Positions 45,170-55,486 of a stretch of 64,000 nucleotides of DNA are shown here, in pieces (the first letter of the stretch is position 1; the number at the start of each line of letters is the position of its first letter). A program made the translations under genes and the position numbers. The notes beneath the pieces are model-generated. The model was not told the origin of the DNA. It searched no databases and saw only the letters and a program-made list of their open reading frames with translations. This DNA comes from Tetraselmis striata (taxonomy: Eukaryota; Chlorophyta; Chlorodendrophyceae; Chlorodendrales; Chlorodendraceae). Location: the NCBI GenBank assembly GCA_006384855.1, contig VCJN01000273.1:1-64000 (forward strand), read 5' to 3'.

Positions 45170-46930
45170 CGCTAGGATTTCAGAGTTTTAGGGTTTACCC
45201 CCTCCCCCCGTTTGAAATAGAAGTCGTCTGCCGTATACCCCGTTTCTATGATCATGTCGAGTGTGTCATTATTCAGCTTTTTAGCACTCGCGCTCATAGA
45301 AGCAATGGGCGGCAGCAAAGAGTGGGGCGTGTACACCTTAAGTGTCTCAGCCGCGTCCGGCACGTCCCCCGTCCAATAAAGCTCCCCCCCCCCCCCCCCC
45401 CCCCCCCCCCGTAACTTAATGGTTTAAAATCTCGTCTACGTGACAATGGATCAGCCTCATTCCGCTTGCCTTTTATGCACGCAAGGGACATTCAACCTAC
45501 ATAAGGCTCTAAGTCGCGAGCATAGCGGGCTTAGCGCCTATTCGCCCGTTCTGCAGGTTGCTTGAGCAAATGATGCCGTAGGGTGTCATGGTCTGAAACA
45601 ACAAGGAATCGACAGCAAACTACAAGATAATACCTCCAATGCTTAATTGACTCGCAGATAGCCAATGCCTCTAGGCAATAAGCAGAGTAAGTATTACCGC
45701 GGCCAGCTGCATTCAGCTTCCGCGCCCGGTACGCTACTGCATGTGGGTCTCCTCCCTGGTCATGCTTCAAAACTGTAGCTAGCCATACGTTGACGTATAT
45801 GTCGCTACGGCAAATATCGCATCACAGCCTAGTTCCAGTATGGCCAGACAAGGAGCGGAAATCAAACGCAGGCGCCAAGTCTCGAAGGCTTCGTGGCAGG
45901 CAAAACTCCGGTCTACAACGGTTGGTTTTGCTTTACGTAATAAATCTACCAATGGATTGGATAAGTCACTAAAATTGTGAGGTGCAGTAGTGCAATGCAA
46001 TATTGAGACGAGGACAAGTGGTTTGAGTAGACGGATTATGGTTACATGACGGTTGGCCGCCGGCTTATAACTGGCAAGACGTGGCAGATCGGGCTAGAGG
46101 TCACGAATGACCGGGCAGCAGCAGTCAGATGGCACCATATGCATATGCAGACTCACGCGGGTCGCGGGGATCACCCTCGGGCACTGGACGCTTGTTGGCA
46201 CTAGGCACGTAACGTTTTTTTCAAAACACACAGATGAAGCGAGGATCGCGATCGGAAATAATTGTACAACATAAGCCACGGTGTCGGAAACTGTTGTCAA
46301 TATGTAACCAAGCGAGTTGTTGGGGGGCATCAATGTGACTATTACATGGGATGAAGTGGGCATGCTTAGTGAAGTTGCAAACAATGTGGCAATTGTATCA
46401 AAGCCATTTTGCAGAGGCAAGCCGGTTATAAAATCCATCGATATTATTTCCCAAGGGCTGCGGGAACCTTTAGGCAGTGGTGACAGAGAGCCTATCGATT
46501 TTGGGTCGATATGCAGTAATTAATGCGTTGGCAAGCTGGGCAAAGTTTGCAATAACGGCGAACAATATTGCGCATGCATGAGGAGCGCGAAATATTGATG
46601 AGTAGTGTGCGTTCGAAATCGGGGTGGCCGGCGGCATCATGGAACTCGCCGATAATCATAATTAATGGTTTATCGTCAAAAGTGGTAGGCAGATTGTATC
46701 GGCCATCCAATAAAACACATCAGCATATTGAACTCCATTGGGCAAGCGGGATCTCGCATAAGTGGGGTCGAATTTGTATTCATATTTAATGCAGGAAAGA
46801 GAGCATGGTTTACTTGCAAGTTAGTGGCACATGGCGGATAACAAAACCTGCATGTGTTCGAGGTCTTTGTAGTCGAGTAATTGTTGGTCTAGCGTTGTTA
46901 AGTCATAGCGCAGATCGGGGCGACGAGACA
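45170..46930 (-). mobile_element. Ty3/gypsy fossil fragments
   Basis: Minus-strand homology to gypsy pol includes an integrase zinc-binding region and integrase core (about 46094-46710), the end of reverse transcriptase (about 45779-46000) and RNase H (about 45420-45770). The order of parts along the strand differs from an intact gypsy element, which points to rearrangement or to two inserted copies. It is broken in many places and probably old. Confidence 0.75.
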
Positions 46931-46937
46931 TGCACTA

Positions 46938-47206
46938 TGAGATTCAGATGTGACATACGGGTGACGAAGCACTACTACTAGCGACTATTATTTATCCGTG
47001 AAGGCTGCTGCTGGTGGCGGCACGTCCATCCAGTTTCGTGCGAGTACATCCGGCGTTATTGCCGGCGGGCGATAAATCCTTTTTGTAATCATTGTGGTAG
47101 TCGTACTAGCCCGGTGACGTGTTACATGGCACTGACGTATAAGGTACAAGGTTGTCCGTGTAGTACTGGGTACTACGCGATATATTTATTAAGCCGGTAC
47201 CGGGTA
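46938..47206 (+). repeat. 261-bp dispersed repeat, copy 2
   Basis: Nearly identical to 11348-11608, differing by a handful of bases by eye. It lies beside the gypsy fragments and might be a related solo terminal repeat, but no second flanking copy was found. Confidence 0.85.
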
Positions 47207-47295
47207 TCTAGTACGAACCCGGGCGCGATGACGAGTCGTCCTGTGGATAACTACGACTATTAGTACATGGGAGCGCAAATCGGAGCCGTACGTAT

Positions 47296-47958
47296 TTGGT
47301 AACAGTGGGGAGTTTTGTGTACATTATAGCTAGTACTGCTGAACAGGCATGCCAGCCGTCCGATCAAAGGTCGTCAGATGGGCGGTACAAGCTCTTCCTG
47401 CTTGACCAGCCCGATCTGGACGGGGACATCGTCGACGTTGATACGCGCCTCACATACCTCCGCGGTTCGGATTCGGTGTGGCTGCAAGGCGCCGAGGATA
47501 TGCTCGAGATCGCTGCGAAGCAAGCCGCTGTACTCGTCGAGAACGATGACGACGGGGCTATGGAGCCTCTCCTCGCTGGGGCCCACGCGGAGCAGTTCCC
47601 GCTGTTCCAACCCATGCGGATGACCACACGCGTGGTGCAAGAAGCCCTCACCCACACATGGATTCAGACGGACAGATTCAGCCGGTTCATGTCCGACATC
47701 ACAAAGGAAGCCCACAAGTGGGAGACAGACATAGCGGCAATCCCCAGGAGCACGCATCACGTCGGGTCTTTCCTCCCCTATGCCCCTTTGACGTGGACCA
47801 CGACTTCCCCGCCAAGGCTTGCGCACATGGAACCCATTCATAAGTGGCGCGAGGGGTATTTCCCAACGGTAAGCCCAAGGAGGCACAGTATCCTCACAGC
47901 TTCCAGGGAACACTTGGCGCGGCTTCCAACTGTGGCAGACCTCACGAAGGTGCCCTAG
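47296..47958 (+). CDS. Open frame of about 220 codons, unknown
   Basis: The composition is protein-like and non-repetitive: KLFLLDQPDLDGDIVDVDTR, GAEDMLEIAAKQAAVL, RFMSDITKEAHKWETDIAAI. No family or motif is recognised. The surrounding DNA is mobile-element debris, so this may be a fragment of an element-encoded protein rather than a host gene. The first 20 codons overlap AT-rich intergenic sequence, so the true start, or an acceptor, may be nearer 47360. Confidence 0.4.
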   Translation: MVTVGSFVYIIASTAEQACQPSDQRSSDGRYKLFLLDQPDLDGDIVDVDTRLTYLRGSDSVWLQGAEDMLEIAAKQAAVLVENDDDGAMEPLLAGAHAEQFPLFQPMRMTTRVVQEALTHTWIQTDRFSRFMSDITKEAHKWETDIAAIPRSTHHVGSFLPYAPLTWTTTSPPRLAHMEPIHKWREGYFPTVSPRRHSILTASREHLARLPTVADLTKVP

Positions 47959-47959
47959 C

Positions 47960-48805
47960 CGCCCCCCTAAAGTCTGAATTTCATATGTATAGAAAATTAG
48001 GCATGAGCTGTTTTGTGGTGGGCACCGCCCACAACGGCGAAGTGATGCCCAGCAATGTAATAAAAGCGCCTCCGCGACACCGGCCCACACCTCCGCCGTG
48101 ACTGCCGCGCAAGCCATTATCGCATGCCGGCAGCCTGCGATCAAGGTTTGCCACGCACTCCCGGCACCCTGCCGGCACTTGCATGCTGTGCCGCAACTCC
48201 ACGCGCGAACTAAGCACCATTGCTGTGCGGGCACGCACGGGCTTCGCGAGAGTCGGCCGCCGCACCGTGCCAGTACTTATCGTGATTACTCCTTGGCAGG
48301 GGCCGGGGGTGCGGCCCGCCAGCGTGGCGCACCGCGACGCCAGCGACCCCGCGTTGTGCAGTGATGTGCAACGATGTGCGGCGATGTGCAGTGAGTACGT
48401 GCAGCCGCCTGTACTTAGCCCGGGTGCTCCGCGTCGGCGGGCGACACGCAAGCCCGCGTGCGCATATCAATTTGATGAAATTATGGAAACGAGAAATTCA
48501 TATAGTACTTTACAGGTCGCGCGCGATAGTCGTCGCTACTCGGTATGAAATCCACGTCCCTCGTCCGTCCCGTATCGTCCCCGTATGTCGTCGTTCGTCA
48601 CCTGTAGGGCACACTTACGTCACATCCGAATCTCACAGTGATGGCATCGGCCTCATTCTGAGAGCCTTTGCGGTACAGAATTTCAAGCACTGGTTCACCA
48701 GTGCTGGGGTGTTTGGCCAAGTATGGGGAGATGGTGTGTAACCACAGTGTGTGGCGGCTGCCGAACGCCGGTTGGGTAGGGAGGTGACGAAGGGTGGCAT
48801 GATCG
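47960..48805. other. Intergenic region without a supported gene
   Basis: GC-rich up to about 48480, then mixed. Overlapping short frames on both strands have no recognisable motifs. Confidence 0.4.
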
Positions 48806-49160
48806 CTAATAACGACGATTAGAGGAACTACCCTCTATGTAGCAGCGCCATTCATTTAGCCCACAAACAACAATACCAAGTAGTTTCTGATCATAAGTGG
48901 GATATCGGGTGTGGGTTTCTTGGAGCACCTTGGCATAATAGGCACAAGGGCGAAGGTTGCCATTTGAGTCCTTTTGCGGGAGCACAGCGCCAAGGGCGTA
49001 TTTGGATGCATCGGTGGATATAACAAATTCGGAGTCGGGGCCGGTTTGCGGGGACATGAGCACTAGGGCGGAGCAAAGGGCTTGTTCAAGGGCATTGAAT
49101 GCAACATGTTCACGCTCACCCCATACAAAGTTTTGATGAATCTTTCTGCATATGTTATAA
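48806..49160 (-). mobile_element. Ty3/gypsy fossil fragment (RT end and RNase H)
   Basis: Minus-strand homology to the RT-RNase H junction of gypsy elements, including the DASKYALGAVL-type RNase H start. It is a short broken piece, separate from the cluster at 45170-46930, and abuts a (GT)n microsatellite. Probably old. Confidence 0.75.
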
Positions 49161-49171
49161 TTAGTGGGCAA

Positions 49172-49173
49172 CC

Positions 49174-49222
<49 letters not shown>
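49172..49222 (+). repeat. (GT)n microsatellite, interrupted
   Basis: About 24 GT units with one GGGT interruption, at the edge of the gypsy fragment. Confidence 0.9.
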
Positions 49223-49223
<1 letters not shown>

Positions 49224-49309
49224 TGCACTCCGAAGCCTGGACAAGTTTTTCCGGCATTGCGCCAAGCAAAAAACATTAATCCAAAGTTGACCGAATAAAT
49301 CCAATCCAT

Positions 49310-50342
49310 TCCAATTCAATCGCCACTTTATCCACTCTTGAGAGACATGACTTGTGCAGCGCCGGCCTCCACATGAGCTACGAAGGCACGGCACAAGGAA
49401 TGGGAGTGTAGCGTACGCCTAGCTACTCGCCGTGCGCTCCGACCCTCCGACTTCTTTAACATTAAATATACTTGGTTCACCGAAATTTGCTGTGGTAACA
49501 GTGCAAAGACCATGGGCAAATGCCTTGTGCCAAATATATAATTACATGAGCTAGCAGCAGAAGGCGGTATCGGAAATCACCAAAATAAAAGGCAATCAAA
49601 AAGGTCCTCTACATCGACTGCGGGGTGGAAGCAGTAACATGAGAAGACGCAGAGTGGGCACGAGCACACGCATCAGACTTGGCCATCTGCACACCGGCAG
49701 AGAGAATAAAATATATCAATGTTTTGTGTTGATGGCCATTGAGCGTAGGACGAAAGGCCGTAGTGTAGCGCTATATTGTCGCTGTACGGACCATACGTCA
49801 TATGTGAATAATATGAAAAATGTAGCGACTATATTTCGTCAGGAACGACTACGGTACTCGCCGCTGCTGCGCTACCCTGAACCCTGTAGCGGTACCGTAC
49901 TCTCGTACGCACGGTACTTGGTAACAATCGTACTGGGACGCGGGTACCTGCTGCGCTCGAGTCTACAGCATGTACACTACGCTTCACAATTAATGGTAGT
50001 TGGAACTGTCCTCCAGGGGTAGTTGGTGAGCATTTTTCGAGTATCAACGCATTACGAAAACCCTCCGAGCTGAGGACGCGGGGTGACCTGCCGGTGTTTA
50101 GAATTAGTTCGGGTCGCGAAAACTACTGCTCAAATCTAAGAATTCTGACGGAAAGAGAAACGATCTATGCCGAATTCGGGTTTTTTAGATGCTCTTACGG
50201 CGCGCGCCGTAAGAGTTGGATACGTGCTTGCCCCACCGTGCAGAGCTAGTAGCGCGCTACCATATGAAGCGGTTGCCAAAAGGTGCGCATGCTCATTACA
50301 TAACAATTCGCCGCCTACACGAGTACGTGCCTCGTGAGGCAT
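49310..50342. other. Intergenic region, no supported gene
   Basis: Mixed composition with no recognisable coding homology. A GC-rich stretch at 49850-49980 has many GTAC motifs. A CTTACGGCGCGCGCCGTAAG palindrome lies near 50194-50213. Confidence 0.4.
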
Positions 50343-51301
50343 GGAAAAATGAATAAACGTGTCTTCTCACTGCCAGAGAAGCATTTATTATTAAGCCGGA
50401 CACCGAACCGCGCGGTGCGCGCCAATGTACCCCGGTCCTCGCTCTCCTTGCGCCCCTCGCGGGGCGCGTATAACCTAGCGCCACACCCGCACAGCTAGGG
50501 CTTACACGCCCAGCCGCGCGGTGCAACGATATCGCGGTACAACGATATATCGTGTCAAATATTTTTAAAATACCTGTACCCAACAGTGACATTTTGCGCA
50601 GTGGCCGGGCGCGAGGTAGGAGTTCAAATCCAGAGCAGAAAATAAGGATCGCACTCGCATTGATATTCCATTATTTTAAACGGCGACCTCTGCCCTCGGC
50701 CGCCCTCTTGTAGTGCTGCCACCACTCGGCAATTGTCCGCACCATGCTACCGGCGACTACAGCAGGCACCAAGGGGTCGCTTCAAGGACTCATCAGACGG
50801 TATAGGCGCATAACAAAGGTCCCAAAGGGGTCGAATGGTGTGCATAAGATGTTGTTGACAAATCTTATGGCACGCACACCATCGGCCAGCGTCACACCGC
50901 GATATGTCGCGCCACCGTCGGGAGGAGAGCCAAGCGAGGCTCCCCGCCCGACGAGCCCCAAGAACCGCCCTCGCCGGGCGAACAACATGAGGGTCACACC
51001 CCGAAGCCCTTATGGGATCGGATGCTGTCTCATGACCGGCGGCTTTTGCGCGTCTCTCCATACGACCGCGAGGCGCACTATGTTGTGCCGGCACACAAGA
51101 GTCACACATATCAACACAGCTGCAAAGACTTTGTCATTGTGGGTTTCAGATTCGTGAAGCAAGTTCTCTGGCAATGCGGACGGTATTACGCTCGGTTGGT
51201 GCGGCTCCGCTAGGGGTCGTGACGCATCTCCCGACCGGAGAGCATGCTTCCCGGACGCGGACTGGCCAGGTTGCACTGTGGCGGAGGTCAAGGGGGCAGG
51301 T

Positions 51302-52500
51302 ACGGTAGCATTTTATCACCCACGGTCGTGCGTACAAGTAGTCGCTATATGGCGTTATTAAAATCATCAACCCCGGACAAAATGGCCCGACGGCACAGTG
51401 TTAGTCACGCTATATCGCGTCAACGATAAATCGTTACAAATGCGGTAGCTTTTCATCACCCACAATCGTTATTACGAGTATGTCACCAACCCGGGCAGAA
51501 GTCACGCTATGCCGGGTCAACGTGACATCGTTACAAGTCGTGAACGGCGGACATTATGTCAGGACCATATTAGTAATTAAATAAACATATCGATATATAT
51601 CGTGTCAACGTTAAATCGTTGCAAGTGCGGTAGTAGTAATTAGTTTATCACCCATGGTCGTTCATCATAGAAGTATGTCGCGTTGTTATCATCAACCCCG
51701 GACAATATGTCCGGACCGCACAGTATTAGTCACGCTATATTGTGTCAACGATAAATCGTTACAAGTGCGGTATAGCTTTTTATTACCCACCATGATCGTT
51801 CATACGAGTATGTCACCAATCCGGACAATAGTCAGCACGCTATATCGGGTCAACGTGACATCGTTACAAGTCGTGAACGCCGGACATTATGTCCCGGGCG
51901 ACAGTAACGATATGCCGTGTCAACGATAAATCGTTACAGGTGATGTAGTATTTTATCATCCACGGTCGTTCATACAAGTTAGTATATGTCGATGTTATCA
52001 TCAACCCTGGACAGAAAGTCCCGACAGCAAAGCGTTAGTCACGCTATATCGTGTCAACGATAAATCGTTACAGATGATGTAGCTTTTAGCACCCACGATC
52101 GTTCATACGAGTATGTCACCAGCCCGGGCAGTAGTCACGATACATCGGGTCAACGTGACATCGTTACAAGTCGTGAACGCCGGACATGTCCCGACAGTAC
52201 TAGTAACGATATATCGTGTCAACGATATTTCGTTACAAGGGCGGTAGTGTATTTTATCACTCGCGACCGTTCATACGAGTATGGCCGTGTTATCGTGCTA
52301 TCATCAACCCCGGACAGTGTTAGTAACGATATAATGTATCAACGATCTGTCGTTACAAGTGCGGTAGTAAGTTACTTATCACCCACGTTCATACAAATAT
52401 TGCATCGATCATCAACGCCGGACATTGTGTCCCTAGCGCACAAGAGTGTAGGTAACGATATATTATGTCAACGTTAAATCGATACAAGTGGCATGTTGTA
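51302..52500. repeat. Minisatellite of alternating A/B units with AACGATAAATCGTT palindromes
   Basis: About four pairs of an A unit (roughly 140 bp, with CATCAACCCCGGACA) and a B unit (roughly 175 bp, with GAGTATGTCACCAA and CGTGACATCGTTACAAG). Both units end in GTGTCAACGATAAATCGTT, ACAAGTGCGGTAG. A shorter inverted portion lies at about 53115-53410. Confidence 0.85.
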
Positions 52501-52517
52501 TATAGGGTGATGGAGGC

Positions 52518-52672
52518 ATCGGCGGCAGCGGAGGAGGAGGAGGAGGAGGAGACGGAGGAGGAGGCATCTGAGGCATCGGCGGCGGCTGCGGAGGAGGCGG
52601 AGGTAGAGGAGGAGGCTGAGGTAGAGGAGGAGGAGGAGGAGGAGGAGGAGGAGGAGAAGCATGCCGACGGGA
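52518..52672 (+). repeat. (GAG/GGA)n purine-rich repeat
   Basis: About 150 bp of almost uninterrupted purine on the plus strand. The Glu-rich and Leu/Ser-rich frames it gives are repeat artefacts, not genes. Confidence 0.85.
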
Positions 52673-54331
52673 GGGGGGGGTGTACTACGGCTGTGAACAA
52701 AAGAGACACATATGGGCATATTCGCATGCACCGTAGCAGTTGATACCAGCATTATTGTAATTCAGTACCCACCTACTAGCTTTGCAAGGATCTGCGTGTC
52801 GTAGACCTGTGCGTTAGGTGATAGTTGGGAGGGCCGGGGGGGGGGGGGGGGGGCGAGACGGCATGCCTCGTGTCAGCGCGGAAGTAAGCAGAGTATCAAA
52901 GCTGTGTGCACCTATTTATACTTAATGTGCACATACTGGGTCAAATTGTAATCATGTTTTATCGTTGCAACGAATACCACTACCGCACCAACGAGGCAGG
53001 CTGTGGAGCTGACAAACATCGCGGCTAGCTTCGCTCTATACGAACACGCCTAGCCCTCCCGGACCTCCAATCTGCGGAAGCGGTATATAGATCACCCCCC
53101 CCCCCCCCCCCCGCTACCGCACCTGCAACGATTTAACGTTGACACGATATAACGTTTCTAATACTGTTGGGACATACTTTCCGGCGTTCACGATTTGTAA
53201 CGATGTCACGTTGACCCGATATAGCGTGACGTCTGTACGGGTTGGTGACATACTCGTAATAACGATTGGGTGATAAAAAGCTACCGAACTTTTAACGATT
53301 TATCGTTGACGCGATATAGCGTGACTAACACTGTGCGGTCGAGACATATTGTCTGGGGTTCATGACATACTTGTATGAACGACCGTGGGTGATAAAATAC
53401 TACCGTACCTGTTCCCTTGACCTCCGCCACAGTGCAACCTGACCAGTCCGCGTCCGGGAAGCATGCTCTCCGGTTTGGAGATTCGTCACAACTCCTAGCG
53501 GAGCCGCACCAACCGAGCATTATACCGCCCGCATTGCGAGAGAACTTCACGAATCTGAAATATAACCCACAATGACAAAGTCTTTGTAGCAACGTGGGCC
53601 TCGCGGCCATCGGGAGAGACACGCAAAAGCCGATGGTCATGAGGCAGCATCCGATCCGATAAGGGCTTCGGGGTGTGAGCCTCATGCCGCTCGCTGGGCA
53701 AGGGCGGTTCTTGAAGCTCGTCGGGCGGGGGAGCCTCGCTTGGCTCTCCTCCCGACGGTGACGCGACATGTCGCCGGGTGACGCTCGCCAAGGGTGTGCG
53801 TGATATAAGATTCGCCAACAACATCTTATGCACACCATTCGACCCCTTTGGGACCTTTGTTATCCGCCTATACCGTCTGATGAGTCCTTGATGCGACCCC
53901 TTGGTGCCTGCTGTAGTCGCCGGTAGCATCGTGCGGACTATCGCCGAGTGTGGCAGCACTAGAAGAGGGCGGCCGAGGGCAGAGGACGGCCGTTTAAAAT
54001 AATGGAATATCAGCGCGAGCGCGATCTTATTTTCTGCTCTGGATTTGAACTCCTACCTCTCGCCCGGCGACCGCGCAAAATGTCAATGTCGCTAAAGGTA
54101 TTTTATTTAAAATATTTGAAACGATATATCGTTGCACCGCGATATCGTTGCACCGCGCGGCTGGGCGGGTAAGCCCTAGCTGTGCGGGTAGGACGCTAGG
54201 TTATACGCGCCCCGCGAGGGGCGCAAGGAGAGCGAGGACCAAGGTACATTGGCGCGCACCGCGCGGTTCAGTGTCCGGCTCAATAATAAATGCCTCTGTG
54301 GCAGTGAGAAGACACGTTTATTCATATTTCC

Positions 54332-54940
54332 GTAAATGGATAGGTGTAGCACTTGTGTAACGCTACTGTACATGGGCATTATGAGCGGTTGGAAGGCGCG
54401 ATGCGGGATCACTCGCGGTGCCATGCGAGCACATCTATGGGCAGTCTATTACTATAGAGCCATGCCAATGACTCCTCGTGTGCTGCGCGTAGGAATATTT
54501 TTCTGAATATTTGTGCTAATGTAAACTAATGAGATGTGCGAAATTCGCGCCTCATTTTTACATCTACATACACCGCAATGTACACGGCCAAATCAATTCA
54601 ATATAAAATATGGGGGTTGTAGCCAGCACTCCTACCCAACATACCCCTATAATACTATTGGCGCCACGCGCTTCGATTGCGCGTGAGCACAGACCCTACC
54701 CAAAGTAGGGTCTGCCATTTATTTTGAAGCGTAGTGTAGTTGCTAGCGACAAGTCGGCGCGGATCACGTGGTTGCAAAAAATGACAATGTAGCCCTTGAT
54801 GATGCGGGTGATGCTCAGGCTCAGCATATGAGGATCTAAAAATACGGGGACACATCGTCCGCCTCCGCTCTCCGGCTATTATTAGTACTTACCTCTAGCC
54901 GCTACTGCGTACTGCGCGCCGCGCCGCACGAGTGCACGAC
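54332..54940. other. Intergenic region between the KDZ derivative and the PARP gene
   Basis: No coding homology. ACCCTACCCAAAGTAGGGT near 54694 is a short palindrome. Confidence 0.4.
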
Positions 54941-54950
54941 GCGGCACAGC

Positions 54951-54958
54951 ATATAAAT
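54951..54958 (+). promoter_or_regulatory. TATA-box candidate upstream of the PARP gene
   Basis: TATAAATA inside GCATATAAATACCGG lies 536 bp upstream of the PARP start codon. A pyrimidine-rich stretch with CCACTCC and CACCCCTCCC follows about 25-50 bp later, a plausible start region. This is inferred by position and motif only; the leader may contain an intron. Confidence 0.45.
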
Positions 54959-55486
54959 ACCGGCAAGCATCCCCACGACTGCCACCACTCCACCCCTCCC
55001 ACACCCACACAACCTCCTACGGCTCCGAGACTCGAGAGTTTTGACTGCGTCCGGCAGCCCATCTCCAATCTACTGAACGGTACGAAGACTGGTGTGTCCT
55101 CTCTCACTCGCGCTGACCCTGCTTGCAGCCTGACCTCCGCTGACTTACGCGTACGCGTACACTCGTACGAATACAGCTCGATCCTCTGCTGGCAGCGCGA
55201 GCTGCTTCACAGTTGTTACAGCATCATGTGAATTGTACGCTGCACTCCTGTACCTCTACGTTGCCAACGGCGTCGCGAGCCCCACCGACCCCCTATCTCC
55301 AAGTCGCATTTTCCCACTTGCGTTTGGCGTGATCCAACCGTAGTTCGTGACTGAAACACCACCGAGGCTGACCTCGCCACCGCTGACGCAGGCCGGTGGC
55401 TCCGTCCGAAGCCTGATCCCGAAACAACATACAGATACAAAAGGCACATTATATTCAATATACTTCCCCGCCCAGCACTTCAGCCG

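Larger units (their letters stand above)
50343..54331. mobile_element. 4-kb palindromic KDZ derivative with about 1.1-kb inverted arms
   Basis: The left arm (50343-about 51460) and right arm (about 53230-54331) are inverted copies. Both end in GAATAAACGTGTCTTCTCAC and contain GCGCCCCTCGCGGGGCGC-type sequence and a KDZ transposase first-exon homology: left about 50900-51270, right about 53430-53770 on the minus strand, with HYVVPAHKSHTYQHSCKDF and LGWCGSARSCDESPNRRA. The arms keep the outer end and first exon only; no catalytic core is present. The spacer holds a minisatellite and a GAG repeat. The same end motif starts the decayed copy at 42400, so this is an inverted-duplicate, non-autonomous relative. 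Confidence 0.8.

Noticed and set aside
50575-50640. tRNA gene suggested by a GAGTTCAAATCC B-box and a TTGCGCAGTGG A-box-like motif, also inverted near 54030
   Set aside because: The boxes are only about 20 bp apart and no cloverleaf forms. It is at most a tRNA-like relic inside the palindrome arms.
51302-52500. CRISPR-like alternation of repeats and spacers
   Set aside because: Units are 140-180 bp, diverged, and the intervening parts are themselves repeated. It is a minisatellite in a transposon derivative.
52465-52752. Glu-rich and Leu/Ser-rich protein frames
   Set aside because: They are translations of a GAG microsatellite on either strand.
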